A stretch of 13,132 nucleotides of DNA. Origin: JADLEX01 sp964586775 (GTDB taxonomy: Bacteria > Lernaellota > Lernaellaia > JACKCT01). Under the pieces are notes generated by a model, which was not told the origin of the DNA, did no database searches, and saw only the letters and a program-made list of their open reading frames with translations. The position numbers and the translations under genes were made by a program. Every line of letters begins with the position of its first letter. Within the stretch, counting starts at the first letter, position 1. Below, in pieces: positions 6,341 to 12,970 of this stretch. The DNA is taken from NCBI GenBank assembly GCA_964586775.1, contig CAZPJD010000253.1, forward strand, positions 1-13,132. The letters run 5' to 3'.

Positions 6341-7081
6341 ATGCGCGAATGGACGAAACGCGTACTCGGAGCGATCGCGGCCCTCGCGCTGGCGACGGGA
6401 CTCGCGGCCACCGGCGCGGGATGTTCGGCCAAGAAACCGCCGAGCGCGAAAGCGACCGGCTATTCGGCGATGGACTTTCGCGCGACCGACGCGCGGACCT
6501 CATCGGCCCCCGCGCGCCACGGATCGTCGCTGTGGGTCGAGAACAATCCCAACAACTTCCTGTTCAGCGATCACAAGGCGAAGCAGGTCAACGACGTCAT
6601 CACGGTCAACATCCTCGAACAGTCCGACGCCAAGGGAAAAGCCGACACCAAGACCGACAAGACCTCGACCATCGGCGCGGGCGTGGACGGCTTTTTCGGC
6701 ATGGAGCAGATCGCCGCGCGGCGCAATCCGAACCTGAAACTCGACACGCTCGTCGGATCGAAGGTCGGCACCAAGTTCGCCGGCAAGGGCGAGACGTCGC
6801 GCTCGGGCAAGCTCGTCGGCACCATCTCGTGCATCGTGGTCGACGTGATGCCCAACGGAAATCTGGTGATCCGAGGCGAGCGGCGGATGAAGCTCAACGA
6901 CGAGGACTACGTGATGGTGATGTCCGGCCTCGTGCGCCCGCGCGACGTGGACGCGACAAACTCAGTGCCGTCCACCCTCGTCGCCGACGCGCGCATCGAA
7001 TACGTGGGCGAGGGCGTGCTGGCCGACAAGATGAAACCCGGCTGGTTCGCGCGCGCGTTCGACAAGGTCTGGCCGTTCTGA
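6341..7081 (+). CDS. flgH: flagellar L-ring lipoprotein FlgH
   Basis: A 246-residue outer-membrane lipoprotein that forms the L ring around the distal rod. The N-terminus has basic residues, a hydrophobic core and a lipobox-like TGAGC with the lipidated Cys at about residue 28. The body shows the FlgH signature: SLWVENNPNNFLFSDHKAKQVNDVITVNILEQSDAKGKA, the KVGTKFAGKGETSRSGKLVGTISCIVVDVMPNGNLVIRGERRMKLNDE block, and the C-terminal SGLVRPRDVDATNSVPSTLVADARIEYVGEGVLADKMKPGW. The lipobox has Gly rather than Leu at -3, a weaker fit than usual. Two ATG codons lie in tandem (6338 and 6341); I chose the second because GAGG at 6332-6335 is five bases from it and only two from the first. This gene shows that the host has an outer membrane. 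Confidence 0.96.
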   Translation: MREWTKRVLGAIAALALATGLAATGAGCSAKKPPSAKATGYSAMDFRATDARTSSAPARHGSSLWVENNPNNFLFSDHKAKQVNDVITVNILEQSDAKGKADTKTDKTSTIGAGVDGFFGMEQIAARRNPNLKLDTLVGSKVGTKFAGKGETSRSGKLVGTISCIVVDVMPNGNLVIRGERRMKLNDEDYVMVMSGLVRPRDVDATNSVPSTLVADARIEYVGEGVLADKMKPGWFARAFDKVWPF

Positions 7082-7130
7082 CGACGCAAACGCGCGACGG
7101 CCATGCCGCCGCGCGACGGAGACGCGGGAG

Positions 7131-8264
7131 ATGAGACGACAACACGACGCGACGCGAAAAGGAACGGCGCGAAGAGTGATGGCGATCGGAATCGCGATGC
7201 TCGCTCTGGCGATGGCCGCCGACGCGCACGCCGTGCGGATCAAGGACGTCGCGACGATCGAGGGCGTGCGTTCGAACAAGCTCGTGGGCTATGGGCTGGT
7301 CGTCGGTTTGCAAAAAAGCGGCGACGGCAACTCGGTGAAATTCACCAAGGCGTCGATCTCCAACATGCTCGAAAACATGGGCGTCACCGTGTCGCCGAAC
7401 GACGTGAAGAGCGGCAACGCGGCGTCGGTGATGGTGACCGCCGAGCTGCCCGCCTTCGCGCGTCAGGGCATGACCATCGACGTGTCGGTCAGCTCCATCG
7501 GCGACGCGAAATCGCTGCAGGGCGGCACGCTGCTGCTCACGCCGCTCAAGGGGTCGGACGGCCAAATCTACGCCGTCGCGCAGGGCTCGGTGTCGGTCGG
7601 CGGATTCGCGGCCGAGGGCGCCGGCGACTCCGTGACGAAGAATCATCCGACGGTGGGAGCGATCCCGTCCGGCGCGATCGTCGAGCGCGACCTGCCCTAC
7701 GAATTCAACACGCAGGGCGATCTGCGTCTCACGCTCGGCACCGGCGACTTCACGACCGTCGCCGCCGCCGCTGTGTCGATCAACGAGCAGATCGGCGCGA
7801 CCGTCGCGCAGCCGCTCGACAACCGTACGATCCGCGTTCAGGTGCCCGAGTCGTACCGGCAGAACGTCGTGGCGCTGATGGCGCAAATCGAAAACATCGA
7901 CATCTCCACCGATCGCGTCGCCAAGGTGGTCGTCAACGAGAAGACGGGCACGGTGGTCATGGGTGCGAACGTGCGGATCTCGACCATCGCGATCAGCCAC
8001 GGAAACCTGCACGTGCGCATCCGGTCCACGCAGAACGTCAGCCAACCCGCGCCGCTATCGGGCGGGCGGACCGTGGTGACGACGCAGGGCTCGGTGTCGG
8101 CCGTCGAGGACCCGGGCCAGCTCTTCGTGGTCGAATCCGAACCGACCATCGGCGATCTGGTGCGCGCGCTCAACGCGGTGGGTGTCACGCCGCGCGATCT
8201 GGTGGCGATCCTTCAGTCGATCAAGTCGGCGGGCGCGCTCGAGGCGCAACTGGAGATCATCTGA
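7131..8264 (+). CDS. flgI: flagellar P-ring protein FlgI
   Basis: A 377-residue periplasmic protein that forms the P ring in the peptidoglycan layer. Signal peptide: a long basic front (residues 1-16), core MAIGIAMLALAMAA, and likely cleavage after AHA at residue 34. The mature protein begins with VRIKDVATIEGVRSNKLVGYGLVVGLQKSGDG, the FlgI hallmark, followed by ASVMVTAELPAFARQGMTIDVSVSSIGDAKSLQGGTLLLTPLKG and the C-terminal SEPTIGDLVRALNAVGVTPRDLVAILQSIKSAGALEAQLEII. Start 7131 has GGAG nine bases upstream; Met17 (7179) would leave a shorter but workable signal peptide. The stop shares bases with the next start (TGATG at 8262-8266), so flgJ is translationally coupled. Confidence 0.97.
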   Translation: MRRQHDATRKGTARRVMAIGIAMLALAMAADAHAVRIKDVATIEGVRSNKLVGYGLVVGLQKSGDGNSVKFTKASISNMLENMGVTVSPNDVKSGNAASVMVTAELPAFARQGMTIDVSVSSIGDAKSLQGGTLLLTPLKGSDGQIYAVAQGSVSVGGFAAEGAGDSVTKNHPTVGAIPSGAIVERDLPYEFNTQGDLRLTLGTGDFTTVAAAAVSINEQIGATVAQPLDNRTIRVQVPESYRQNVVALMAQIENIDISTDRVAKVVVNEKTGTVVMGANVRISTIAISHGNLHVRIRSTQNVSQPAPLSGGRTVVTTQGSVSAVEDPGQLFVVESEPTIGDLVRALNAVGVTPRDLVAILQSIKSAGALEAQLEII

Positions 8265-8689
8265 TGAACGCCGCACGGATCGATCTTCTCGGCCCCAAAC
8301 CCGAAGCCGCGTCGCGACCGGCGCCGGCGGTTCGGCCAGTCGCCGACGAAAAGGATGCGGCGGCGTGGAAAGTCGCCGAGGGATTCGAGACGCTCTTTCT
8401 CCATTCGATGTTCAAGCAGATGCGCGCGACGACCTTCGCCAGCGAGGATTCCTTCGACAACTCGCATGCGACGCGCATGTACCGATCGATGTTCGACGAG
8501 AAGGTTGCCGAGGTCGGCGGTCGCGCTCGGCAGTTCGGAATCGCCCGGATGCTGCACGATCAACTGGTCAGGAAACCGGCGATTTCGGATTTTTCGGCCG
8601 CCGAAAAAACGTCAAAATTTCGACGATATGAGGAATTGCTCGATCCGACCCCGAGGGTGGGCAGGATCACGGATCTGGATCGCGACTGA
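8264..8689 (+). CDS. flgJ: single-domain rod-cap protein FlgJ (no muramidase domain)
   Basis: A 141-residue protein holding the rod-binding domain of FlgJ. After a Pro/Ala-rich front, residues about 32-56 read AAWKVAEGFETLFLHSMFKQMRATT, the conserved 'FE-F---M-K-MR' helix, followed by HATRMYRSMFDEKVAEVGGRARQFGIARMLHDQL, which matches the second half of that domain. Enterobacterial FlgJ is about 310 residues with a C-terminal peptidoglycan hydrolase; here the protein stops after the first domain, as in many other bacteria, so a separate cell-wall hydrolase must open the wall for the rod. ATG 8264 overlaps the flgI stop. The frame is open far upstream within flgI, but only this start gives a sensible protein. 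Last gene of the sigma-54 operon. Confidence 0.9.
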   Translation: MNAARIDLLGPKPEAASRPAPAVRPVADEKDAAAWKVAEGFETLFLHSMFKQMRATTFASEDSFDNSHATRMYRSMFDEKVAEVGGRARQFGIARMLHDQLVRKPAISDFSAAEKTSKFRRYEELLDPTPRVGRITDLDRD

Positions 8690-8745
8690 CAAACTGCAAT
8701 GGGGGGCTTTAGCCAAGTCCCTGAATTGTCGATCTTTTACAACAT

Positions 8746-8826
8746 GGAAGAAGGCGTACGGGCACGCGCGGATTTCCCACAAACCGCACGAATCTTCCGT
8801 CCGGCGACAAAATCACGACGTTTTTT
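8746..8826 (+). other. intergenic dyads with a weak T-run terminator candidate after flgJ
   Basis: The gap between flgJ and flgM (8690-8901) has no gene. It holds an imperfect nested dyad: GGAAGA (8746-8751) with TCTTCC (8793-8798), and inside it a GCGG/CCGC pair around an A-rich loop. It then has a 4-bp CGTC/GACG dyad (8798-8801 with 8817-8820) directly followed by six Ts (8821-8826). The last part could be a weak intrinsic terminator for the flgF-flgJ operon. The short stem makes this uncertain. Confidence 0.25.
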
Positions 8827-8827
8827 C

Positions 8828-8854
8828 TCAAGTCTTCTTGCGTATTGCCGATAG
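8828..8854 (+). promoter_or_regulatory. sigma-28 (FliA) promoter of flgM
   Basis: TCAAGTCT at 8828-8835 and GCCGATAG at 8847-8854, separated by 11 bases, match the FliA consensus TAAAGTTT-N11-GCCGATAA at 6/8 and 7/8 positions with exact spacing. This is the best sigma-28 promoter in the window and lies about 48 bases before the flgM start. A FliA promoter for flgM makes the classical negative feedback loop in which FliA raises its own anti-sigma factor. Confidence 0.75.
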
Positions 8855-8901
8855 GTATGGCAGGACGCCGTAGAGACAGAAACGACGGCGGGAGGACAGA
8901 C

Positions 8902-9204
8902 ATGAAAGTCCAAGGCGGAAATTCCCCCCTGAATGTGGACCCCCGACTCACCTCGGCCGCGGGAGCGGCGAGCGATGTGACGAAAGAGGTCGCCAAGGCC
9001 GACCCCGCCGCGAAACTGTCGGTTTCGAAGTCGGCGGCCAGCCTGAGCGGGGTGAAGGAAGAGCTCGAGCGGATTCCGGAGATTCGCGCCGAGAAGGTGG
9101 CCGAGATCAAGGCCGAGTACGAGGCGGGCCGATACCATCGCCCGGCGGCGGACATCGCCGAGAAGATGATCACCAGTTCGCTTCAGGAGTCCCTGTACCA
9201 GTAA
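8902..9204 (+). CDS. flgM: anti-sigma-28 factor FlgM
   Basis: A 100-residue protein of FlgM type. The N-terminal half is rich in small polar residues and likely disordered, as needed for export through the narrow flagellar channel. The C-terminal half has the sigma-binding helices: VKEELERIPEIRAEKVAEIKAEYEAGRYHRPAADIAEKMITSSLQ, where 'I-E-R-EKV--I-A---AG-Y---A--IA-KMI' is the family pattern. FlgM binds FliA (474-1223) and holds it inactive until the hook is complete. The frame is open from 8845, but that start would lie within the promoter -10 region. ATG 8902 follows GGGAGGA at about 8890-8896 and gives the normal length of about 100. It forms its own transcription unit, with the sigma-28 promoter before it and a hairpin after it. 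Confidence 0.93.
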   Translation: MKVQGGNSPLNVDPRLTSAAGAASDVTKEVAKADPAAKLSVSKSAASLSGVKEELERIPEIRAEKVAEIKAEYEAGRYHRPAADIAEKMITSSLQESLYQ

Positions 9205-9227
9205 CGCACTCCGATACGCCTTCTTCC

Positions 9228-9258
9228 GACGCGTTCCGAATCGGTTTCGGAACGCGTC
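9228..9258 (+). terminator. perfect 13-bp hairpin after flgM
   Basis: GACGCGTTCCGAA (9228-9240) and TTCGGAACGCGTC (9246-9258) form a perfect 13-bp stem with a 5-base loop, 24 bases after the flgM stop. Only a short T-run (CGTTTG) follows, so termination may be partial or the hairpin may mainly protect the mRNA 3' end. Being a perfect inverted repeat it could also act for the other strand, but no gene is seen there. Confidence 0.7.
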
Positions 9259-9312
9259 GTCGTTTGTCCGCCGTTGAATGGGATAAAGCCAACGCGGACG
9301 AAGGAGGCGAAG

Positions 9313-9813
9313 ATGCAAAAACTGATTGCGGCCACGCACGAGATCCTCTCGCGGCAGCGCGACGTTTACCGCGACATGCTCGCCGCGATGCGATCGAGCG
9401 AACAGGCGATGCGCGCGTACGACACGCCGCGCGTGGACGAGCTCAACAAGGTCATCGAGACGCTTGCGCTTCGCGCCAAGGCGCTCGTCGAGGCGCGGTT
9501 CATCGTGAATCGCCGGCTGGCCGAGGCGCTCGGAGTTGAACAGACTCGAATCAGCACCGATCGCGTCGCGGGCTTGGCCTCGCCGACGGTGGGGACATCG
9601 ATTCGCGCGCTCGGCGACGAGATTTCGTCGCTCGCCCCCGAGATCGCGGCGCAGAACGAGCTGAACCGCTCGATGGCGCGCTCGTCGCTGCTGGCCGTGC
9701 AAGGGCTTGCGCGCCTGATGCGTCAGACGGTGGAGCAGCCCATCACCTACGGCCCGACCGCGGCGGTGCGTCGTTCGTCGGCGTCGGCGGGCCGCCTTCA
9801 GGGGAGCGTGTGA
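9313..9813 (+). CDS. flgN: flagellar export chaperone FlgN
   Basis: A 166-residue mostly helical protein that I assign to the FlgN family, the cytoplasmic chaperone for the hook-associated proteins FlgK and FlgL. The N-terminal part (residues 1-75: LIAATHEILSRQRDVYRDMLAAMRSSEQAMRAYDTPRVDELNKVIETLALRAKALVEARFIVNRRLAEALG) is a long amphipathic helical hairpin typical of the family. A second helix (about 100-140) and a basic tail follow. Sequence identity in FlgN is always low, so the position between flgM and flgK is the main support. The frame is open from 9274, but ATG 9313 has AAGGAGG at 9301-9307, five bases upstream. Its stop overlaps the flgK start (TGATG), so chaperone and client are translated together. 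Confidence 0.85.
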   Translation: MQKLIAATHEILSRQRDVYRDMLAAMRSSEQAMRAYDTPRVDELNKVIETLALRAKALVEARFIVNRRLAEALGVEQTRISTDRVAGLASPTVGTSIRALGDEISSLAPEIAAQNELNRSMARSSLLAVQGLARLMRQTVEQPITYGPTAAVRRSSASAGRLQGSV

Positions 9814-11210
9814 TGGCGGGGATCAGCGGAGTTCTTTCGATCGCGTCGCGCGCGCTCTGGGCGTCCCAGATGGGCGTCGAGGTGACGAGCCACAACATCG
9901 CGAACATGAATACCGAGGGGTATATCCGGCAAAGCCTCGTGCTCGCGCCCGAGGTGCCGATTCAGTCGGCGGGACTGTTCCTGGGCACCGGCGTGCAGGT
10001 GGCCGACATCAGCGCGGTGCAGGATCGCTACCTCAACTACCAGATGTATGTCGCCACGTCGTTGCTGGGGTTTCGCAACGCCGAGAGCGACGGTCTCACC
10101 ACCTTGCAGGAGATCTTCAACGAGAGCGACGAGGTGGGTCTGTCGGTCGACCTCGGCGATTTTTTCGCGTCGTGGCAGGACCTGTCGGCGAATCCCGAAA
10201 ACGAAGCCCCGCGCGTCGGCGTCGTCGGTGCGGCGCGGGTGGTGGTGAACCAGTTTCATCTGATGAACGAACGTCTTCGCGACGTGCAGAGCTCGGCGAA
10301 CAGCGCCGTGAAGGAGTATGTCGCGCAGATCAACAACCTCGCGCGGCAGATCGCGGAACTCAACGACAAGGTCGCGGCGATCGAGGTCTCGGGGCAGAGC
10401 GCCGGCGATTTCCGCGCGACGCGCACGCAGCGCATGAAGGAATTGGCCGAGCTCGTCGATTTCCACACCTTCGAGGACGGGCGGGGCCAGGCGACGATCA
10501 TCCTCGCGGGCGGGTCGCCGCTCGTCGAGTCGAACACGGTGGGCTCGCTGCAACTGCAAGGAAATATCGACGGATTCTACGACGTTCACTTCGTCAGCGC
10601 GGGCGGCCAGTCGAACGACATCACGTCGGGCATCTCCGGCGGCAAGCTCGGCGGTGCGCTCGTCACCCGCGACACGCACGCCCGAAACCTGATCGATCGG
10701 CTCGACGAGATGGCGTACGAGTTCGCGAACGCCGTCAACGCGCAGCACGCCGCCGGTTTCGGCCTCAACGGTTCGACCGGTCTCGATTTCTTCGCGCCGC
10801 TGGCATCGGCGACCGATGCGTCGCGGCTGATCGAGATCGACCCGCTCATCACCGCGGATTCGAACAACATCGCGGCCTCGGCGTCGGGCTCGCCCGGTGA
10901 CAATCAAAACGCGATCGCCATCGCCGCCATCGAAAACGCGCTCATCTTCAATGGCGGCACCTGGACATTCCAGGACAACTTCAGCTCGATCGTCGGCGAG
11001 ATCGGCGTGGATGCGCAGGCGGCCGTTCGCGACGTGAGCCACCAGCAGAACATGACGAACCAGATCGTCAACCTGCGCGAGAGCCTCGTCGGCGTTTCGA
11101 TCGAGGAAGAGATGTCCAACCTGATGAAGTATCAGTTCGCGTATCAGGCGTCGTCGCGCCTCTTCACGGTCGTCGACGAAATGCTTCAGACGCTGTCGGA
11201 ACTGCGTTAA
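9813..11210 (+). CDS. flgK: hook-filament junction protein FlgK (HAP1)
   Basis: A 465-residue protein. The N-terminal signature is ASQMGVEVTSHNIANMNTEGYIRQSL (residues 17-42), equivalent to the 'NIANVNTPGYSRQ' motif of FlgK. The region LLGFRNAESDGLTTLQEIFNESDEVGLSVDLGDFFASWQDLSANPENEAPRVGVV is also diagnostic. The C-terminus, VNLRESLVGVSIEEEMSNLMKYQFAYQASSRLFTVVDEMLQTLSELR, is the coiled coil that packs with the N-terminal helix in the assembled tube. FlgK caps the hook and joins it to FlgL and the filament. I used ATG 9813 (GGGGAG at 9801-9806) rather than GTG 9810, because the first overlaps the flgN stop in TGATG. Moderately short for the family, which varies in its central surface domains. 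Confidence 0.97.
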   Translation: MAGISGVLSIASRALWASQMGVEVTSHNIANMNTEGYIRQSLVLAPEVPIQSAGLFLGTGVQVADISAVQDRYLNYQMYVATSLLGFRNAESDGLTTLQEIFNESDEVGLSVDLGDFFASWQDLSANPENEAPRVGVVGAARVVVNQFHLMNERLRDVQSSANSAVKEYVAQINNLARQIAELNDKVAAIEVSGQSAGDFRATRTQRMKELAELVDFHTFEDGRGQATIILAGGSPLVESNTVGSLQLQGNIDGFYDVHFVSAGGQSNDITSGISGGKLGGALVTRDTHARNLIDRLDEMAYEFANAVNAQHAAGFGLNGSTGLDFFAPLASATDASRLIEIDPLITADSNNIAASASGSPGDNQNAIAIAAIENALIFNGGTWTFQDNFSSIVGEIGVDAQAAVRDVSHQQNMTNQIVNLRESLVGVSIEEEMSNLMKYQFAYQASSRLFTVVDEMLQTLSELR

Positions 11211-11222
11211 CGGGAGATCGCC

Positions 11223-12098
11223 ATGCGCGTCACCACCGCCCAGCTCTTCTCGAACGCCTCGCTCAACGTGAACCAGAACCGCGAGCGCTATATGAACGCG
11301 CAGGAAGCGCTCATCACCAACAAAAAGGTGAATCGCCCATCCGACGATCCGGTCGGCGCGGCGCGCGTGTCCAGCACGCGCAATCAGCTCGGGCGCTTCG
11401 AGCAGTTTTCGCGAAATGTCGGCTACGCGCGCAACTTCGCGACGCTGATGGAAAGCGCGCTCTCGTCGGTGGTCGACGACCTGACGCGCGCGCGCGAGCT
11501 GGCCACCGACATCAACGGCGGCACCGCCGCGACGACGGACTACCAAGCCGCCGCCGGGGAGATCGCGGGGATCTTCCAGAGCGTGCTCAAGAGCGCGAAC
11601 GCGCGCGACGACCGGCGCTACATTTTCGCCGGTTACGAGACGCTCACGCCGCCCTTCGACGGTGTCGGCGCGTACTCGGGCGGAACCGGGCAGAACATCG
11701 ACATCGAGGTGACGTCCAGCAACTTCGTGACGATCAACCGGGGCGGCGACGAGGTCTTCAAGGGGCCCATCGACGTCTTTCAGGTTCTCACCGACCTCCA
11801 GGCCGCCATCGCGGCGGGCGATCAGGCGCAGATCTCGGCGCTCATTCCGCAGGTCGAGGACGCGATCGAGCAGGTGGTCGGCGCGCGCTCGGCGATCGGC
11901 GCGGTCACGAACGCCATCGACCGGGCCGAAACGGCGAACGCCGAGATGGACGAACTGATGAACAAGATCCTGTCCGATGCCGAGGACGTGGACATCGCCA
12001 AGGCGACGGCGGATTTCGCTCTGATGGAGCAGGTCTATCAGGCCACGCTGCTCGTTTCGAACCGCGTCATTCAGCAAAACCTGCTGGACTACTTCTGA
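11223..12098 (+). CDS. flgL: hook-filament junction protein FlgL (HAP3)
   Basis: A 291-residue flagellin-like protein. The N-terminal domain has MRVTTAQLFSNASLNVNQNRERYMNAQEALITNKKVNRPSDDPVGAARV, in which NRPSDDP (37-43) is the conserved flagellin/FlgL motif. The C-terminal domain is ATADFALMEQVYQATLLVSNRVIQQNLLDYF. The short central part and the position straight after flgK make it FlgL rather than flagellin; flagellin would normally be longer and stand apart. It links FlgK to the first flagellin ring. GGGAG at 11212-11216 serves ATG 11223, and 12 bases separate it from flgK. The tail of the gene leads into a sigma-28-like octamer in front of csrA. Confidence 0.96.
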   Translation: MRVTTAQLFSNASLNVNQNRERYMNAQEALITNKKVNRPSDDPVGAARVSSTRNQLGRFEQFSRNVGYARNFATLMESALSSVVDDLTRARELATDINGGTAATTDYQAAAGEIAGIFQSVLKSANARDDRRYIFAGYETLTPPFDGVGAYSGGTGQNIDIEVTSSNFVTINRGGDEVFKGPIDVFQVLTDLQAAIAAGDQAQISALIPQVEDAIEQVVGARSAIGAVTNAIDRAETANAEMDELMNKILSDAEDVDIAKATADFALMEQVYQATLLVSNRVIQQNLLDYF

Positions 12099-12104
12099 TA
12101 AACC

Positions 12105-12112
12105 GCCGATAA
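12105..12112 (+). promoter_or_regulatory. candidate sigma-28 -10 element before csrA
   Basis: An exact GCCGATAA lies seven bases after the flgL stop. No good TAAA-type -35 element is found at the right distance (GGACTACT at 12086-12093). If used, transcription would start about 7-8 bases after the octamer, near 12120, just ahead of the csrA leader hairpin. csrA and fliW may also simply be read from the flgN operon. Confidence 0.35.
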
Positions 12113-12122
12113 TCTCGCATCT

Positions 12123-12139
12123 TCGCCATTGGAGGGCGA
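12123..12139 (+). promoter_or_regulatory. GGA-loop hairpin over the csrA ribosome binding site
   Basis: TCGCC (12123-12127) pairs with GGCGA (12135-12139), leaving a 7-base loop ATTGGAG. A GGA in a short hairpin loop that overlaps the Shine-Dalgarno sequence (GGAGGG, 12131-12136) is the classical form of a CsrA-binding site. CsrA could therefore block its own translation. The stem and its overlap with the binding site are seen directly; autoregulation is inferred from the family. Confidence 0.5.
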
Positions 12140-12145
12140 TCTCGC

Positions 12146-12400
12146 ATGCTGGTTCTCACGCGCAAAGTCGGCGAATCCATCACGATCGGCGACAACATCC
12201 GCATCCACATCCAGGAAGTCCGCGGAAACCAGGTCAAGATCGGCATCCGCGCGCCCGCCCACGTGGCGGTCCATCGCGAGGAGATCTACCTGCGCATTCA
12301 GGAAGAAAACAAGCAGGCCGCGGCGGTGACGCCCGACATGGTGAGCGCGGCGCTGGCGCGCTTCAAGACGCGCAAGGCCGAGGGGGCGAGCCATGAGTGA
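12146..12400 (+). CDS. csrA: carbon storage / flagellar translational regulator CsrA
   Basis: An 84-residue RNA-binding protein. MLVLTRKVGESITIGDNIRIHIQEVRGNQVKIGIRAPAHVAVHREEIYLRIQEEN is an intact CsrA core, with the RNA-contact residues Leu4, Arg6 and Arg44 present. It is longer than E. coli CsrA (61) by a charged, probably helical C-terminal tail (about residues 56-84). Asn55, reported in Bacillus CsrA to be needed for FliW binding, is also present. CsrA binds GGA hairpins over ribosome binding sites and in FliW-containing bacteria mainly represses flagellin translation. GGAGGG at 12131-12136 serves ATG 12146. The last eight bases overlap the start of fliW, so regulator and antagonist are made together. 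Confidence 0.98.
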   Translation: MLVLTRKVGESITIGDNIRIHIQEVRGNQVKIGIRAPAHVAVHREEIYLRIQEENKQAAAVTPDMVSAALARFKTRKAEGASHE

Positions 12401-12905
12401 GCTTCACAATAACGCCTCCGACACGCCGGCCGCTCCCTCGGCGCCCAGGGTCCGCGTTCACACCAGCCGTTTTGGCGATATCGATATCGAGATCGGTCGT
12501 GCGATCAAGATTCCCGGTGGGCTGCTGGGATTTCCCGATTCGGCGCGCTACGCCCTGCTCGAGCCCGATCAGGATTCGCCATTTTGGTGGCTGCAGTCGC
12601 TGGACGAAGGCCATCTCGCGTTCGTGGTCACCGATCCGATGGAGTTTTTTCCCGATTATCAGGTCGAGGTCCGCACCGAGGAACTCGAAGCGCTGGGCAT
12701 CGTCGAACGGACCGACCTGGACGTGCTGGTCATTCTGTCGCTCAAGGGCGGCATCGAGTCGATGACGGCGAATCTGCAGGGGCCGATTCTGCTCAACGCA
12801 AAGACCCGCGTGGGCCGACAGTTCGTGCTCAAGGACTCGGGCTATCAGACGCGCCATGCGCTGTTTCCCGAGTTGGACGAACAGATCGTCGAACCGGCGG
12901 AATAG
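12393..12905 (+). CDS. fliW: flagellar assembly factor FliW, CsrA antagonist
   Basis: A 170-residue FliW. After about 20 variable residues come VHTSRFGDIDIEIGRAIKIPGGLLGFPDSARYALLEPDQDSPFWWLQSLDEGHLAFVVTDPMEFFPDYQVEV, in which 'F-G-GLLGFP---RYAL', 'PFWWLQS----LAFVV-DP' and 'F-PDY-VE' are the hallmarks of the family. The end has LNLQGPILLN-type residues (ANLQGPILLNAKTRVGRQFVLKDSGYQTRHALF). FliW binds CsrA and frees flagellin mRNA; flagellin in turn competes for FliW, so filament subunit level sets its own translation. The start at 12393 overlaps the csrA end by eight bases. It is the last gene before a strong terminator. Confidence 0.97.
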   Translation: MSELHNNASDTPAAPSAPRVRVHTSRFGDIDIEIGRAIKIPGGLLGFPDSARYALLEPDQDSPFWWLQSLDEGHLAFVVTDPMEFFPDYQVEVRTEELEALGIVERTDLDVLVILSLKGGIESMTANLQGPILLNAKTRVGRQFVLKDSGYQTRHALFPELDEQIVEPAE

Positions 12906-12931
12906 CCGCCCCGCCGGGACCGCAAAAACGA

Positions 12932-12963
12932 AACGCCCGGCCGCTGGCGCGACCGGGCGTTTT
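12932..12963 (+). terminator. intrinsic terminator after fliW
   Basis: AACGCCCGG (12932-12940) pairs with CCGGGCGTT (12953-12961) around a 12-base loop, followed by a T-run (TTTT at 12960-12963, then CTT). It lies 27 bases after the fliW stop and closes the flgN-fliW operon. A strong GC stem with Ts is the structure used as landing site by class IIC introns, and one follows within about 10 bases. Confidence 0.85.
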
Positions 12964-12970
12964 CTTGGTG

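Noticed and set aside
9130..9137. GCCGATAC inside flgM as another sigma-28 -10 element
   Set aside because: It is within codons of flgM, with no gene start nearby. It shows that the seven-base core also occurs by chance, so isolated octamers should be treated with caution.
9798..12077. A 759-codon open frame on the minus strand opposite flgK and flgL
   Set aside because: In this GC-rich DNA with strong third-position bias, the antisense frame is open by chance. Its composition (Asp/Arg/Val/His-rich, no recognisable domains) is that of a shadow, and the plus strand encodes clear FlgK and FlgL.
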